DNA of 47,573 bases from Lentisphaerales bacterium. Lineage in GTDB: Bacteria; Verrucomicrobiota; Lentisphaeria; Lentisphaerales; Lentisphaeraceae. The stretch's first letter is position 1. The number at the start of each line of letters is the position of its first letter. The notes under the pieces are model-generated. The model saw nothing but the letters and a program-made list of their open reading frames with translations, did no database searches and was not told the DNA's origin. This document shows positions 1 to 8,786 of the stretch, one piece after another. The position numbers were made by a program, and so were the translations under genes. The stretch is from contig JAKVBD010000040.1 of assembly GCA_022446985.1 (NCBI GenBank), positions 1 to 47,573 on the forward strand, read 5' to 3'.

Positions 1-234
1 CTGTCTGCGGAATCAAAAGAGTTCGGCAACAAACCCTCATAAAAGCTATTGGATTCAACTTAGAGAGGCTCTGTCAACTACTATGCCAAAACCAGGTGAA
101 AGTCGCCGCATAGAATGTCGGAGTGCATCAAGCCAGAGAGAATGCCCTGGGGTACCAGCCCGGCAAAATCTAAGCCGTTTAACTTAGACGTTCCTAAGAG
201 TTTAACTTACTTAAAAGCATTGCGTCTCTAACGA
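1..234. other. Unassigned left end, downstream of the RND pump gene
   Basis: No gene is recognised here. A plus-strand frame is open from about base 2 to 187 (about 61 codons, no clear start, Arg/Ser rich), but it resembles nothing I know. The DNA contains an inverted pair, CTATGC at 81-86 and GCATAG at 108-113, enclosing GGTGAAAGTCGCC, so part of it could fold as RNA. A ten-base direct repeat GTTTAACTTA occurs twice between about 178 and 215. The stretch could be the remnant of a mobile element or a structured RNA; neither can be shown from sequence alone. Confidence 0.25.
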
Positions 235-3200
235 TCAATAAAACTCGAAGGGTTCTGCGACTTTCTCTGGATCCTGAACATTTTTACAGGCTTTTTCTCC
301 AAAAAGCGAGAAGATGGCCGGTCGGACGATGAAGTCGAGTAGGGTACTGGAAATGAGGCCGCCAATGATGACTGTGGCAACGGGGTAAAGAATTTCTTTG
401 CCGGGTTGTCCTGGAGAAAGAGCCAGGGGAATCAGCGCGACACCGCTGGTGAGGGCAGTCATCATGACTGGAATCATTCTTTCCTGACCTGCTTTGACTA
501 TGAGCTCTTCTGAGAATTTCATTTTCTCTTCTTTGATCAAATGAATGTAATGATCAAGTAAAAGAATGGCGTTGCGTGTGGCTATGCCGCCCAATGAAAT
601 CAACCCTACCAAAGTCGCTACAGAAACCGTTTGATCGGTAATTTTGATGTAAAGCACCGCACCGATAAAGGCCATGGGAATACTGGCTAAAACCTGCACA
701 CTTAAATTAAATGAATTGAAGTGCATGTAGAGAATCAAAATCATGGCGAATAAGGAGAGAACACTCAATATGAGAATGCGCTTAGTCGCTGCCTCCTGAG
801 CTTCAAACTGACCGCTTATTTTGAGGGAGTAACCTTTGAGCCCAGCTATCTTTTCGAGAACTGGGTCCAGAGCTTTGTTGACATCGGCTACGACTTCACC
901 AAGAGAACGACCGGCAACATTGTGCTGAACGACGATTCGGCGACCGACATTTTCATGTTTGATATTATTGGAGGTCATTTCGATTCTTATGTCGGCGACA
1001 TCTTTAAGCCTGATTAAAGAACCGTCGTGTTTGCGTACATAAAGATTGTTGATTTTGTTTAGGTCCTTGCGGTCTTTCTCTTCCACTCTGAGAACAATTG
1101 GGTAAATGAAACGGCCTTGCACCAGGCGGGAGATTTCTTCTCCTCCAAGTGAAAGCTCGATCATTTCACCAATATCATCGACAGACAATCCGTGGCGAGC
1201 CAGTTGTTCGCGATTTGGGTCGATAACAACATTCGGAACGAGAACCTGTGGTTCGATCATCAGGTCTTTGACACCATCGACAAGTTTGAGTTCAGCTTCG
1301 ACGTCTTTGGCAAGGGAACGCAATTGATCCATATCCGGCCCAAAGACTTTGACGGCAACCTGCGCTTTTACACCGGATAACATGGCCGATAAAAGGTGGG
1401 TCAGTGGTTGGTCTATGGCCATGGCAACGCCGGGGAATTCTATAGCAAACTTATTGCGGATTTCAGCTTTTATGTCTTCCGGGTCGCGATTGATGCTTGG
1501 ATCAAAAGTAACGATGACTTCCGAGGTGCTGACACCTTCGGCATGCTCATCTCCTTCAGCGCGCCCGGTGCGGCGGGTGACATACTTGACGCCCTCGATG
1601 TTTGTCAACATCTTCTCCAAGCGCTGGCCGTACTCATTTGATTTTTTGAGTCCTGTTTCAGGCGGAAGAACGAGGTTTACCTGTGCTACACCTTCATTGA
1701 ATGCCGGCAAGAATTGCGACCCGGTATTTATGAGGACAAAAACTCCAGTGATTGTTGCCGCGATGAGAATGAAGGTGACCAATTTCGCATGGTGGATACT
1801 CTGCGCGATGCATTTGCCAATAAGTATTTTGAGCTTGCGGACAAACAGAGTGTCGCCGCTTTCATGCTTAGCGAGATTGTTAGGTAATAAATAGTAACAT
1901 AAAGCCGGAGTCAGAGTCAGTGAAACAAACAGAGATGCAGCGACACTGACGATGTAGGCTATGCCGATTGGTACAAAGAGTTTACCTTCCATGCCGGTTA
2001 GAAAAAACAGGGGAATGTAGACTACTATGACCAGCATGGTGCCGATGACTATCGGTTTTCTGACTTCCGATGAGGCATGGAAAATAACCTTTAATGGATC
2101 GAACTGTTTTGCTTTATGTTTATTTTGGTTGAGTCGGCGGTAAACATTTTCGACATCTACTATGGCGTCATCGACCAGTGCGCCGATGGCAACAGCAAGA
2201 CCACCAAGTGTCATAGTGTTTATACTTATGCCGAGCCCAGCGAATATCAGGGCAGTGATGGTGACTGACATAGGTATGGCGGTGAGAGTAATAAAGGTAG
2301 TACGCCAGTTCATGAGGAATAAGAAAAGAATGATGATGACGAGGATACCGCCATCGCGCATGGCCTCTATGACATTGTCAATTGCTCTGTGAATAAAGTC
2401 AGACTGCTTGAATAACTGGTTATTAACCTCCAAGTCTTTATCGAGGCCCTGGGCTTTAATTGCCAGAGCTTCTTCGACTTTTTCAGTCAGCTTTACGGTA
2501 TCGAATCCAGGTTGTTTCATGATGACCATGACGACGCCGGGTTTGCCATTTATACCAATATCACCGATCTTGATCATCGATGGGCCAAACTTGACTTCGG
2601 CGATATCTTTGATACGCACAGGGCGAAGCGAGTCCGGCTTCACAACGGCATTTTCAAGCTGCTCTTTGTTTTTGAGCATACCGGTTACAGTGATTACCGG
2701 TGCGGTTGTACTGAGATTGATAAAACCGCCGCTTTTATTTTGATTGTTTTTCTGGACAGCTTCAGCGACTTCCTGAGCGGTGACTTCAAAAGCGCGGAGC
2801 TTATCTGAATCCATAATAACCTGCAGTTGTTTGCTACTGCCACCGGCAACAATAACCTTTGAAACACCTGGAATAGAGAGCAGGTCGTACTTCAGTTGGA
2901 AGTCGGCCATTGCGCGGATTTCTTCCTGTGAGTATTTGCCGGATTTACTGTGTAAACCGATGAACTGGATTTGGCCCATAATACTGGAGATCGGGGCCAT
3001 TTGCGGTTCTACGGACTCAGGTAGCCGGGACTTGGCTAAGACCAGTTTTTCGGCGACAATTTGGCGGTTGCGGTAAAAGTCGGAGCCCCAGGCGAATTCG
3101 ACTTTAATGGCAGACAATCCGAGACCAGATGAAGAAGTGACGCGTTCGACTCCAGTAGCGCCATTGAGGATTTGTTCCAGTGGTGTCGTTACGAGGGTCT

Positions 3201-3384
3201 CGACATCTTCCGGCACCATAGCGTGCGCTTCAGTCATAATGACTACCATTGGTCTATTCAAGTTTGGTAGAACATCAACAGACATCTGTTTGGCAACATA
3301 GGATCCGGTGAAAGCGATGAGCAGAGAGAAAACAACGACAAGGAGTCGGTTCTTTAAAGCAAAGGCAATAATTTTATTTAGCAT
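235..3384 (-). CDS. Heavy-metal efflux RND transporter, inner-membrane pump (CusA/CzcA family)
   Basis: This 1049-residue protein has the full length of the HME-RND family. Such pumps use the proton gradient to export metal cations through a tripartite complex. It opens with an N-terminal membrane helix and the porter-domain start VDVLPNLNRPMVVI. The TM4-region motif GALVDDAIVDVENVYRRL is typical of the CzcA/CusA clade and supplies the acidic proton-relay residues; a second cluster of membrane helices closes the C-terminus. It is the last gene of a four-gene minus-strand operon, starting 14 bases after the adaptor gene with AAGG upstream of its ATG. The His/Asp-rich adaptor argues for a divalent metal such as Zn, Co or Cd, or for Cu; the exact ion cannot be read from sequence. 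Confidence 0.93.
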   Translation of the reverse strand: MLNKIIAFALKNRLLVVVFSLLIAFTGSYVAKQMSVDVLPNLNRPMVVIMTEAHAMVPEDVETLVTTPLEQILNGATGVERVTSSSGLGLSAIKVEFAWGSDFYRNRQIVAEKLVLAKSRLPESVEPQMAPISSIMGQIQFIGLHSKSGKYSQEEIRAMADFQLKYDLLSIPGVSKVIVAGGSSKQLQVIMDSDKLRAFEVTAQEVAEAVQKNNQNKSGGFINLSTTAPVITVTGMLKNKEQLENAVVKPDSLRPVRIKDIAEVKFGPSMIKIGDIGINGKPGVVMVIMKQPGFDTVKLTEKVEEALAIKAQGLDKDLEVNNQLFKQSDFIHRAIDNVIEAMRDGGILVIIILFLFLMNWRTTFITLTAIPMSVTITALIFAGLGISINTMTLGGLAVAIGALVDDAIVDVENVYRRLNQNKHKAKQFDPLKVIFHASSEVRKPIVIGTMLVIVVYIPLFFLTGMEGKLFVPIGIAYIVSVAASLFVSLTLTPALCYYLLPNNLAKHESGDTLFVRKLKILIGKCIAQSIHHAKLVTFILIAATITGVFVLINTGSQFLPAFNEGVAQVNLVLPPETGLKKSNEYGQRLEKMLTNIEGVKYVTRRTGRAEGDEHAEGVSTSEVIVTFDPSINRDPEDIKAEIRNKFAIEFPGVAMAIDQPLTHLLSAMLSGVKAQVAVKVFGPDMDQLRSLAKDVEAELKLVDGVKDLMIEPQVLVPNVVIDPNREQLARHGLSVDDIGEMIELSLGGEEISRLVQGRFIYPIVLRVEEKDRKDLNKINNLYVRKHDGSLIRLKDVADIRIEMTSNNIKHENVGRRIVVQHNVAGRSLGEVVADVNKALDPVLEKIAGLKGYSLKISGQFEAQEAATKRILILSVLSLFAMILILYMHFNSFNLSVQVLASIPMAFIGAVLYIKITDQTVSVATLVGLISLGGIATRNAILLLDHYIHLIKEEKMKFSEELIVKAGQERMIPVMMTALTSGVALIPLALSPGQPGKEILYPVATVIIGGLISSTLLDFIVRPAIFSLFGEKACKNVQDPEKVAEPFEFY

Positions 3385-3398
3385 CGTATGGCCTTGAA

Positions 3399-5066
3399 TT
3401 AATGGTTGTGGCCGGCATGTGGGTCAACCGCCTGAGGTGTACCGGCAATAAGAGCCTGCTGAAGTGCAAAAGCACCGGTGATCACCATAGTGTCACCAAT
3501 TTTGAGCTCCGAGTCTTTACTCAGTACAGCATGTTCGCTGTCTTGATGCAGTACAGAAACTTTTTTGCGAATGAATTCATTGCCAACTTGAACAAAGATC
3601 ACAGTTTCGGCACCATGCTTAACTATAGCCTCGAGAGGTACAGTTATGACTTCCTGAAGTTTTGAAGTAGGGACTTTGAGGATGTATTTTTGACCAGCTC
3701 TTAGAGACCAGATTCGGTAATTTTTCCCTTGAGAACTGTTTTTACTGAGGATTGAGTTTTTTGCGGCAATAATGACTTGTTCGCGGCCGTCATCAAGGCC
3801 ACGGATCTGATTGATTTGTAAGTCTTGCAGTTTGGGCCCGGACTTTGCAGTCAGAGGAACTGCAGCGACAGAAAATGCCTTTTTAGCGGCGTTAGCCATG
3901 TCGACTGTTTCAGAGGCTTGCGGGGATGCGACCAGCTGCATCAGTGATTGATCACGCAATGTTAATAGTTTTTGGCCGGCGGTAACCCGTTGACCGATTT
4001 TGGCACTCAGACTTTCAACCTCCCAGCCAGTATTTGCGGCAGGGGCGTAGATTTGAATGATTGAATTGAAGACTCCAAGTTGGTAGAGCGCTTCTATGTC
4101 TTCTATGGTATGGCCCTGCTGGATTAAACTGCTAATTTCAAGGAAGTGTTTACTGGTTTTTGAATCGCTTTGAAACCATTTAAGTAATTCTTCTGAAAGT
4201 ATGTCTTGGGCGACTAATTCACCAATTGTGGCGACAGTCCAGTGGTTATTTTTAACTTTATTATCCAGCAGTTCTAAAATGGTATCGGCCTTTGTATTCC
4301 AGATGTTATTTGATTTAAGAGAGTTTTTCCAGATTCGGTAGAGGTTTATACTAAATTGACCATTTTCTATAGAAGTAATCTCTTTTTTATTGAGACCGTG
4401 AAGTTCCAATTTTTTGCGGCCGCCTTCAATGGTGCTGTGAACTTTTTCAATTTCATACTTGAGGTCGATTAGATCTTTTTGGGGAACAATACTCAAATCG
4501 CCAGCTTGTTTTTGAAATTTTTCTAAGCGTGTCAGTTCACTCTGTAAGACTTCTTTACTTTTAAGGTTTTGGCGCAATGAGGAGATCGCTGTGTGAAATT
4601 CTTCTGATGCCGGAGTTAAAATCTCTTCTACCATCTTAAGTTCAGGTCTTTTGATTGGATCCCGGTACATAGTTAATAAAATGTGACCAGTCTCTTTATA
4701 TTCACCAAGCGCCAAATTAATGGATTTTATACGCCCACCAAAGGGTGCAAAAATCGGTTGCTCATTGAGAGGATTATCAACTATGATTGCCGGAACTGGA
4801 TTGAAAATAGTGTACTCTCCAAGGCTCATTTTATGGGTTGTAACTCCCATGTTTTTCAATGCTTGCCTGGAGATGTTACTACCTTCGTGATCGTTATGTT
4901 CATATCCTTCGTGATTGTCATGATCGTCATGTTCATGTCCTTCGTGATCGCCGTGATCATGATCACAGTTCTCATGGGATGCGGCGATGTTTGCTTTTGA
5001 TGTTTTATCTGGACTGCAGGAGATTATTAGGAAAAAAGAAATGATAAGGATTAGAAAAGTTTTCAT
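3399..5066 (-). CDS. Efflux RND periplasmic adaptor lipoprotein with His-rich metal-binding tail (CusB/CzcB-like)
   Basis: This is a membrane-fusion protein of 555 residues that would bridge the RND pump and the TolC-like channel. It starts with a lipoprotein signal ending in the lipobox IISC. A strikingly His/Asp/Glu-rich segment follows at about residues 33-65, and the protein ends in DPHAGHNH; both are plausible metal-binding stretches. The middle has the barrel-sandwich hybrid signature (PIFAPFGGRI, GEYKETGHILLTMY) and a long coiled-coil hairpin with an unusually large insertion. The start codon overlaps the TolC-gene stop as ATGA, indicating translational coupling, with GAGG in the preceding codons as ribosome-binding site. 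Confidence 0.9.
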   Translation of the reverse strand: MKTFLILIISFFLIISCSPDKTSKANIAASHENCDHDHGDHEGHEHDDHDNHEGYEHNDHEGSNISRQALKNMGVTTHKMSLGEYTIFNPVPAIIVDNPLNEQPIFAPFGGRIKSINLALGEYKETGHILLTMYRDPIKRPELKMVEEILTPASEEFHTAISSLRQNLKSKEVLQSELTRLEKFQKQAGDLSIVPQKDLIDLKYEIEKVHSTIEGGRKKLELHGLNKKEITSIENGQFSINLYRIWKNSLKSNNIWNTKADTILELLDNKVKNNHWTVATIGELVAQDILSEELLKWFQSDSKTSKHFLEISSLIQQGHTIEDIEALYQLGVFNSIIQIYAPAANTGWEVESLSAKIGQRVTAGQKLLTLRDQSLMQLVASPQASETVDMANAAKKAFSVAAVPLTAKSGPKLQDLQINQIRGLDDGREQVIIAAKNSILSKNSSQGKNYRIWSLRAGQKYILKVPTSKLQEVITVPLEAIVKHGAETVIFVQVGNEFIRKKVSVLHQDSEHAVLSKDSELKIGDTMVITGAFALQQALIAGTPQAVDPHAGHNH

Positions 5067-6436
5067 TTTTCGACCTCAAGAGGTGTTAGATCTATATTAA
5101 GTTCTTGGATTTCATTATTTATGAAGTTGATTATCGGCAGTCCGCTAATTCGTTCAATGGTTAAGATGTGCTGCCATTGGTTCTTCTGAAGTTCAACTGC
5201 TGTCAGTTTATAAGTTTGGTGTTGTACAAGTAAATCGAGATATTGCAGTATATCGACAGAACCCAGTTTCAGAGCTTTTTCAGCATCTTTGATATTGCTA
5301 TCTGAAAGCGGTATGATTTTGGCATTCAGCATTGTGGATTTCTTGGAACTGAAATTGAATTTTAGCATTTCTTCTTCCAAAAAAGATAGTTGTCGATTGA
5401 GTTCATTTTTGTACTCGGCAATTTTAATTTCTCTTTCAGAAAAGGCGGCAGAGATTGCTTGTTGATTGCGGTCAAATACTGGCAGCTTTATAGAGAAAGG
5501 CACGCTGATAGTACGGTTTTTTTCGCCTACTTCATTTTCTCCAGTTATACCGATTTTGAGATCGGGATACTGCTGTGCGAGTTCCAGTTTAAGTTCATAG
5601 TCAGCCAGGTGAAATTGCATTTCTATATCAGTCAAGTGGCTGTTGTTATCGAGCATTACTCTTTGTTGATCGGCTAAGTTGAGGTTCAACTCAGGTAGAT
5701 CAATAACTTTTAGACTCATTTTTTGGAGTGAGGCCATATTTAGTCCAAGCAAGCGGGATAATTGGCCAAGAGCTTCATTAAGTTCGGAATTGAACTCAAA
5801 TTTTTTCATGGTCATTTCAGCCAATTGTAAGTCGACTTGATAAAGACCGAGTTTGGTCGAAGTGCCTACTTCAATCAGTCTCTTGGTGATTTTCCTGGTC
5901 AACTGCATGGTTTCTTCGATGGTATTTAAAGAAGCCAGCTTCTGTTGAGCAAGCATATAGTTGATATAGGCCTGGCGCAATTGAAAGTAGAGCAGGCGGT
6001 GTTGAATAATGGTGTTGTTGTAAGCCTGCAGTTCTTTAGCTTTATTTAGATCGTCATTTCTAGCCAGTCTTGGTCCGATTGGTAAACTTATACCGATACC
6101 AATGAAAGGTTGTGTACTACTGGCAGTCGTATCTTCCAATCGTGATCCAAAGGCAGGGCCTGCTTCCAATTCAGGGTTTGGTAGTGGTGTTTTCAGCTTT
6201 GCTACTTGCTGGAGCTTTTCATATTCTTTCGCGACAAGTTTAAGCTGAAAGTTCCGTTGACTCATCAACTTGGCCGCAAGTTCAAAACTAAGTTCTTCTT
6301 TAAATGTCTGTTGTCTACTTGTATTGACTTCTTCGAGAAGCTTTTCACTCTCGAGTTTTAGGGGAGTGTAACTTTGGCAGGAAACTAAAAATATACTGGC
6401 GATAGTACCCGACAAAGCTTTGAGAAAGGTATTCAT
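5063..6436 (-). CDS. TolC-family outer-membrane efflux lipoprotein (CusC/CzcC-like)
   Basis: Outer-membrane channel subunit of the metal-efflux complex. The protein is largely helical with two related halves, as in the OEP family. The conserved phrases are PLPNPELEAG near residue 80 and an SVPFSIKLPVFDRNQ segment in the second half, both typical of CzcC/CusC-like proteins. I chose the ATG at 6436 over a GTG 13 codons upstream because it gives a clean lipoprotein signal, MNTFLKALSG... ending at the lipobox LVSC. Its stop overlaps the start of the adaptor gene. It lies second in the operon, after the small Cys-rich gene. Confidence 0.88.
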   Translation of the reverse strand: MNTFLKALSGTIASIFLVSCQSYTPLKLESEKLLEEVNTSRQQTFKEELSFELAAKLMSQRNFQLKLVAKEYEKLQQVAKLKTPLPNPELEAGPAFGSRLEDTTASSTQPFIGIGISLPIGPRLARNDDLNKAKELQAYNNTIIQHRLLYFQLRQAYINYMLAQQKLASLNTIEETMQLTRKITKRLIEVGTSTKLGLYQVDLQLAEMTMKKFEFNSELNEALGQLSRLLGLNMASLQKMSLKVIDLPELNLNLADQQRVMLDNNSHLTDIEMQFHLADYELKLELAQQYPDLKIGITGENEVGEKNRTISVPFSIKLPVFDRNQQAISAAFSEREIKIAEYKNELNRQLSFLEEEMLKFNFSSKKSTMLNAKIIPLSDSNIKDAEKALKLGSVDILQYLDLLVQHQTYKLTAVELQKNQWQHILTIERISGLPIINFINNEIQELNIDLTPLEVEK

Positions 6437-6520
6437 AAGCTCATTAAATTTTATATTGAAACTACGTAGAGACACAGGCGTTTGCCTGCAGGTAAGTTTA
6501 TCTGTTAAGAGAGCGTAGTA

Positions 6521-6997
6521 TCAAATAATCAGAACGCTTGTTCTGTGGGTAAGTAGGGGGGAGGTTGAGAGGTTTTCCGGGATATAATGACTTTTGCCTA
6601 CATCGACAGGTTTGAATAACCCATCAATAATAATTGTGGCGGCAAAATCTCCGCTGAAGTAGGAGGACTTAGCAAGAGTTTTTACAGGTGCTTTTGTAGA
6701 GTGATCAGGTGCTTTGACAAAATCAGCAATATCAAATTTTGTGTCCTGACAATCGCTACCGGTCATTTGCAGTTCATCATGACAGAGGTTGGTTATTTGC
6801 TCATCTTCGTGGCATTCGACTTTCTCACAACAGAACTTTTCGATGAGATCTGCAATGATACCACTACATGAACATGAATCGCCTTGTTTAAACTCAATAG
6901 AGATACTGCCATCTTTTTCACAAAGAACCATACTGTTGGGAAGTACAGCAGCCAATGAGATAGATAGAATGATCGCTATGTGAGTAAGGAATTTCAT
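6521..6997 (-). CDS. Small secreted Cys-rich protein, first gene of the metal-efflux operon
   Basis: I do not recognise a named family. The 158-residue product begins with a hydrophobic signal sequence (MKFLTHIAIILSISLAAV). Its middle is rich in Cys, His and acidic residues (CSCSG, FCCEKVECHEDE, LCHDE, SDCQD between about residues 40 and 85). The C-terminal half is Cys-free and ends in LTHRTSVLII. Position at the head of an RND metal-efflux operon, with no terminator before the TolC gene, suggests a periplasmic metal-binding or metal-sensing accessory protein; this is inference from context. No strong ribosome-binding site is visible at its ATG. Confidence 0.75.
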   Translation of the reverse strand: MKFLTHIAIILSISLAAVLPNSMVLCEKDGSISIEFKQGDSCSCSGIIADLIEKFCCEKVECHEDEQITNLCHDELQMTGSDCQDTKFDIADFVKAPDHSTKAPVKTLAKSSYFSGDFAATIIIDGLFKPVDVGKSHYIPENLSTSPLLTHRTSVLII

Positions 6998-7053
6998 GTT
7001 GTTAAGGTATGAGCTTCAGGAGATAATTGCAATATTTACAACAAAATAATGAT

Positions 7054-7080
7054 TTTGGGGAACAGAGGCTGTTCCCCAAA
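7054..7080 (-). terminator. Hairpin terminator after the Dabb gene
   Basis: A perfect 12-bp stem (TTTGGGGAACAG paired with CTGTTCCCCAAA) with a 3-base loop lies 8 bases past the Dabb stop codon. On the minus strand it is followed by an AT-rich tract with four Ts in a row, so termination is likely but the U-tract is imperfect. Confidence 0.7.
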
Positions 7081-7087
7081 GAGGCTT

Positions 7088-7384
7088 TTAGTCTGCGTCG
7101 TAAACGACAACGCGGGCCCAGTCTTTGGCATGCTTGTCGATGAATTCGAGGTGGACGGGATCTACTTGATAAGCGTCGTGATCAGCTTTGTTTTCAAAGA
7201 CGCATGTGAGAGAAAAGTCATAAGTGTTGTCGATGACAGGGCGTTCTGTATCAGCCGGCTTACCAAGGTAAGCTGCAACACTTGGTTGAATGTCAGTTAA
7301 AGTATTTGCACCTGCCTGGAAGGCTTCGCGCTGTGCCTCCGTAAGGTCTTTTTTAAGCCAGAAAAATACAGTGTGAACGAACAT
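7088..7384 (-). CDS. Dabb-family (stress-responsive A/B barrel) protein
   Basis: This 98-residue protein matches the Dabb ferredoxin-like fold in length and pattern. It starts MFVHTVFFWLKKDLT, which is the family's first strand and helix. The later segment YDFSLTCVFENKADHDAYQ leads to HLEFIDKHAKDW and a final strand RVVVYD. Members form dimers with a central cavity; their roles range from stress response to small-molecule cyclisation, and most bacterial ones are uncharacterised. A good ribosome-binding site (AAAGGA) sits 6 bases before the ATG. It is probably monocistronic, ended by the hairpin just downstream. Confidence 0.88.
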   Translation of the reverse strand: MFVHTVFFWLKKDLTEAQREAFQAGANTLTDIQPSVAAYLGKPADTERPVIDNTYDFSLTCVFENKADHDAYQVDPVHLEFIDKHAKDWARVVVYDAD

Positions 7385-7522
7385 GATTTATCCTTTGAGT
7401 TGATCTCTTATAGAAAAAATATTTGAAACTTTCGCATAGGTAAAGTTCCCTTGATTAATAAGTGTTGTCGAAAGGAATTGTCAAGATATGTCTTTGCTAA
7501 AGCTTGTGGGGAATGATGAAGG

Positions 7523-8143
7523 TTATTTAGTTTTTTTGATTTTTATGTCTTCGGCATAAATAATTTCGCAGGCACCATTGCCGGTGTCGTTTCGGGAAGT
7601 TGAGCTGCGCCATTTCCAGTGATCCTGGCGGCACTCAACAAGGAAGCCGGTGATTTTTATAATGTGGCCGTTCTTGATATGTTTGAGCTTTTCTTCAACT
7701 TGTTTATTGGCAGGGATAATGTGCATATTTGCACTATTTGTTTCTATTTCACGTCTAGGAACAGGAAAGCTAGAGGTCTCCCAAAAGTACCAGCGGCCTC
7801 GTTGGGAAATGTCAATTTTACGTATGACTGAATCTTGTGACATGGGGCCCCAGCCTAAGGCCAGGTCTACAGGGCATAAATCAGCTTCTTTGTCACTTGA
7901 ATAGTATTTTCGACTTAATACCCGGGCAATGATGTCGAATTCAGCCAAAGGCTTAAGCGTATAACCTTTGAATTCAAATTCACCCATAAAAGTCATGCTT
8001 TGTTTTGGTGCAGTCTTGATTGAAACTGGTGTTGAATAAACAACATAGCCACTGCCACCGGAGAATACAGCAACAGGAGAGTTCCCTGTCAAAGCACTAT
8101 AGGCAAGGTAGCCGAAAAGGCTGGCCATAAACACTAACTTCAT
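7523..8143 (-). CDS. Conserved membrane-anchored or exported protein of unknown function
   Basis: The 206-residue product starts with a hydrophobic N-terminus (MKLVFMASLFGYLAYSAL) that is a signal peptide or anchor. A soluble domain follows, with the phrases GYVVYSTPVSIKTAP, LALGWGPMSQDSV and RGRWYFWETSSFPVPRREIE. The latter part reads HIIPANKQVEEKLKHIKNGHIIKITGFLVEC, reminiscent of OB-like proteins in which a hydrophobic strand precedes a ligand loop. I recall similar hypothetical proteins in marine gammaproteobacteria, but I cannot name a function. It stands alone, between the Dabb gene and a divergent DUF2007 gene. Confidence 0.75.
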   Translation of the reverse strand: MKLVFMASLFGYLAYSALTGNSPVAVFSGGSGYVVYSTPVSIKTAPKQSMTFMGEFEFKGYTLKPLAEFDIIARVLSRKYYSSDKEADLCPVDLALGWGPMSQDSVIRKIDISQRGRWYFWETSSFPVPRREIETNSANMHIIPANKQVEEKLKHIKNGHIIKITGFLVECRQDHWKWRSSTSRNDTGNGACEIIYAEDIKIKKTK

Positions 8144-8372
8144 TTTTACAACAACATTCTTAGATCAATTAAGTTAATAGTAAGCGATTTTTTATAGAGA
8201 AGCAAATACTTCGTATGGCTTACTTAGAGATTCTATCGGCAATGGAGCAGGGTTTGTGGTAAGATTTAAGTACAAAGTAGCTTTTGACAGTCTGTGTACG
8301 CTCATGGTGAATGGTTTAAAGCTTACAATTGGGGATTTTGTGATTATATTTTTGTGAAAGGAGGAGATAGCC

Positions 8373-8681
8373 ATGAAATTGATCGATGCATCGCCATACC
8401 CACACAGCATTTACATTCTACGCTCGGCTTTGGAGAGTGAAGGGATAGCTTGTACCCTAAATAATGAAAATCTTTCACAATTATCCGGTGAAGTACCTGT
8501 GACTTCCTGCTACGTGGAAATTTATGTTGCAGATGAATTTGAAGAAAAGGCTTTTGTTATACGTGACCGCTTAAGGGGATCGGAACCTGGCTCAGTGCCA
8601 TTGTGGACTTGTCAAAGTTGTCAGGAAGAAATTGAGGAACAGTACGACATTTGTTGGAATTGCGAGGCTGTTAAACCGTGA
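8373..8681 (+). CDS. DUF2007-domain protein with C-terminal zinc ribbon
   Basis: A 102-residue protein. The N-terminal 65 or so residues follow the DUF2007 pattern, related to PII-like signal-transducing folds: a start of the type LIDASPYPHSIYILRSALE, then strands ending in VEIYVADEFEEKAFVI. The C-terminus is a compact zinc ribbon, WTCQSCQEEIEEQYDICWNC, with two CxxC knuckles. Such proteins are presumed to bind nucleotides or partner proteins; the function is unknown. The ribosome-binding site is near-ideal (AAAGGAGG, about 8 bases before the ATG), suggesting good expression. The gene converges on serS. Confidence 0.85.
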   Translation: MKLIDASPYPHSIYILRSALESEGIACTLNNENLSQLSGEVPVTSCYVEIYVADEFEEKAFVIRDRLRGSEPGSVPLWTCQSCQEEIEEQYDICWNCEAVKP

Positions 8682-8722
8682 TCAGTAGTCAGAGGTATTC
8701 TTTGTGGTAAGTCATCAGTTCC

Positions 8723-8767
8723 TAAAAAAATAGCAGTGTCAAAAGAGTGACTTTTGAACACTGCTAT
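8723..8767 (-). terminator. Intrinsic terminator of serS, possibly bidirectional
   Basis: The arms 8730-8745 (ATAGCAGTGT plus CAAAAG) and 8751-8767 (CTTTTG plus AACACTGCTAT) form a stem of about 16 bp with one bulge and an AGTGA loop. On the minus strand it is followed by seven Ts (A-run 8724-8730), fitting termination of serS. It sits between two converging genes, so it may also stop the DUF2007 transcript. Confidence 0.82.
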
Positions 8768-8786
8768 GCAGAATATGTTAAAATTC

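Noticed and set aside
1349..1894. A 181-codon open frame on the plus strand opposite the RND pump gene
   Set aside because: It is antisense to a clear, conserved pump gene, has no ribosome-binding site and no recognisable protein pattern.
8192..8410. A 72-codon minus-strand frame overlapping the DUF2007 start
   Set aside because: No ribosome-binding site, no family resemblance, and it overlaps the regulatory region and start of a well-supported gene.
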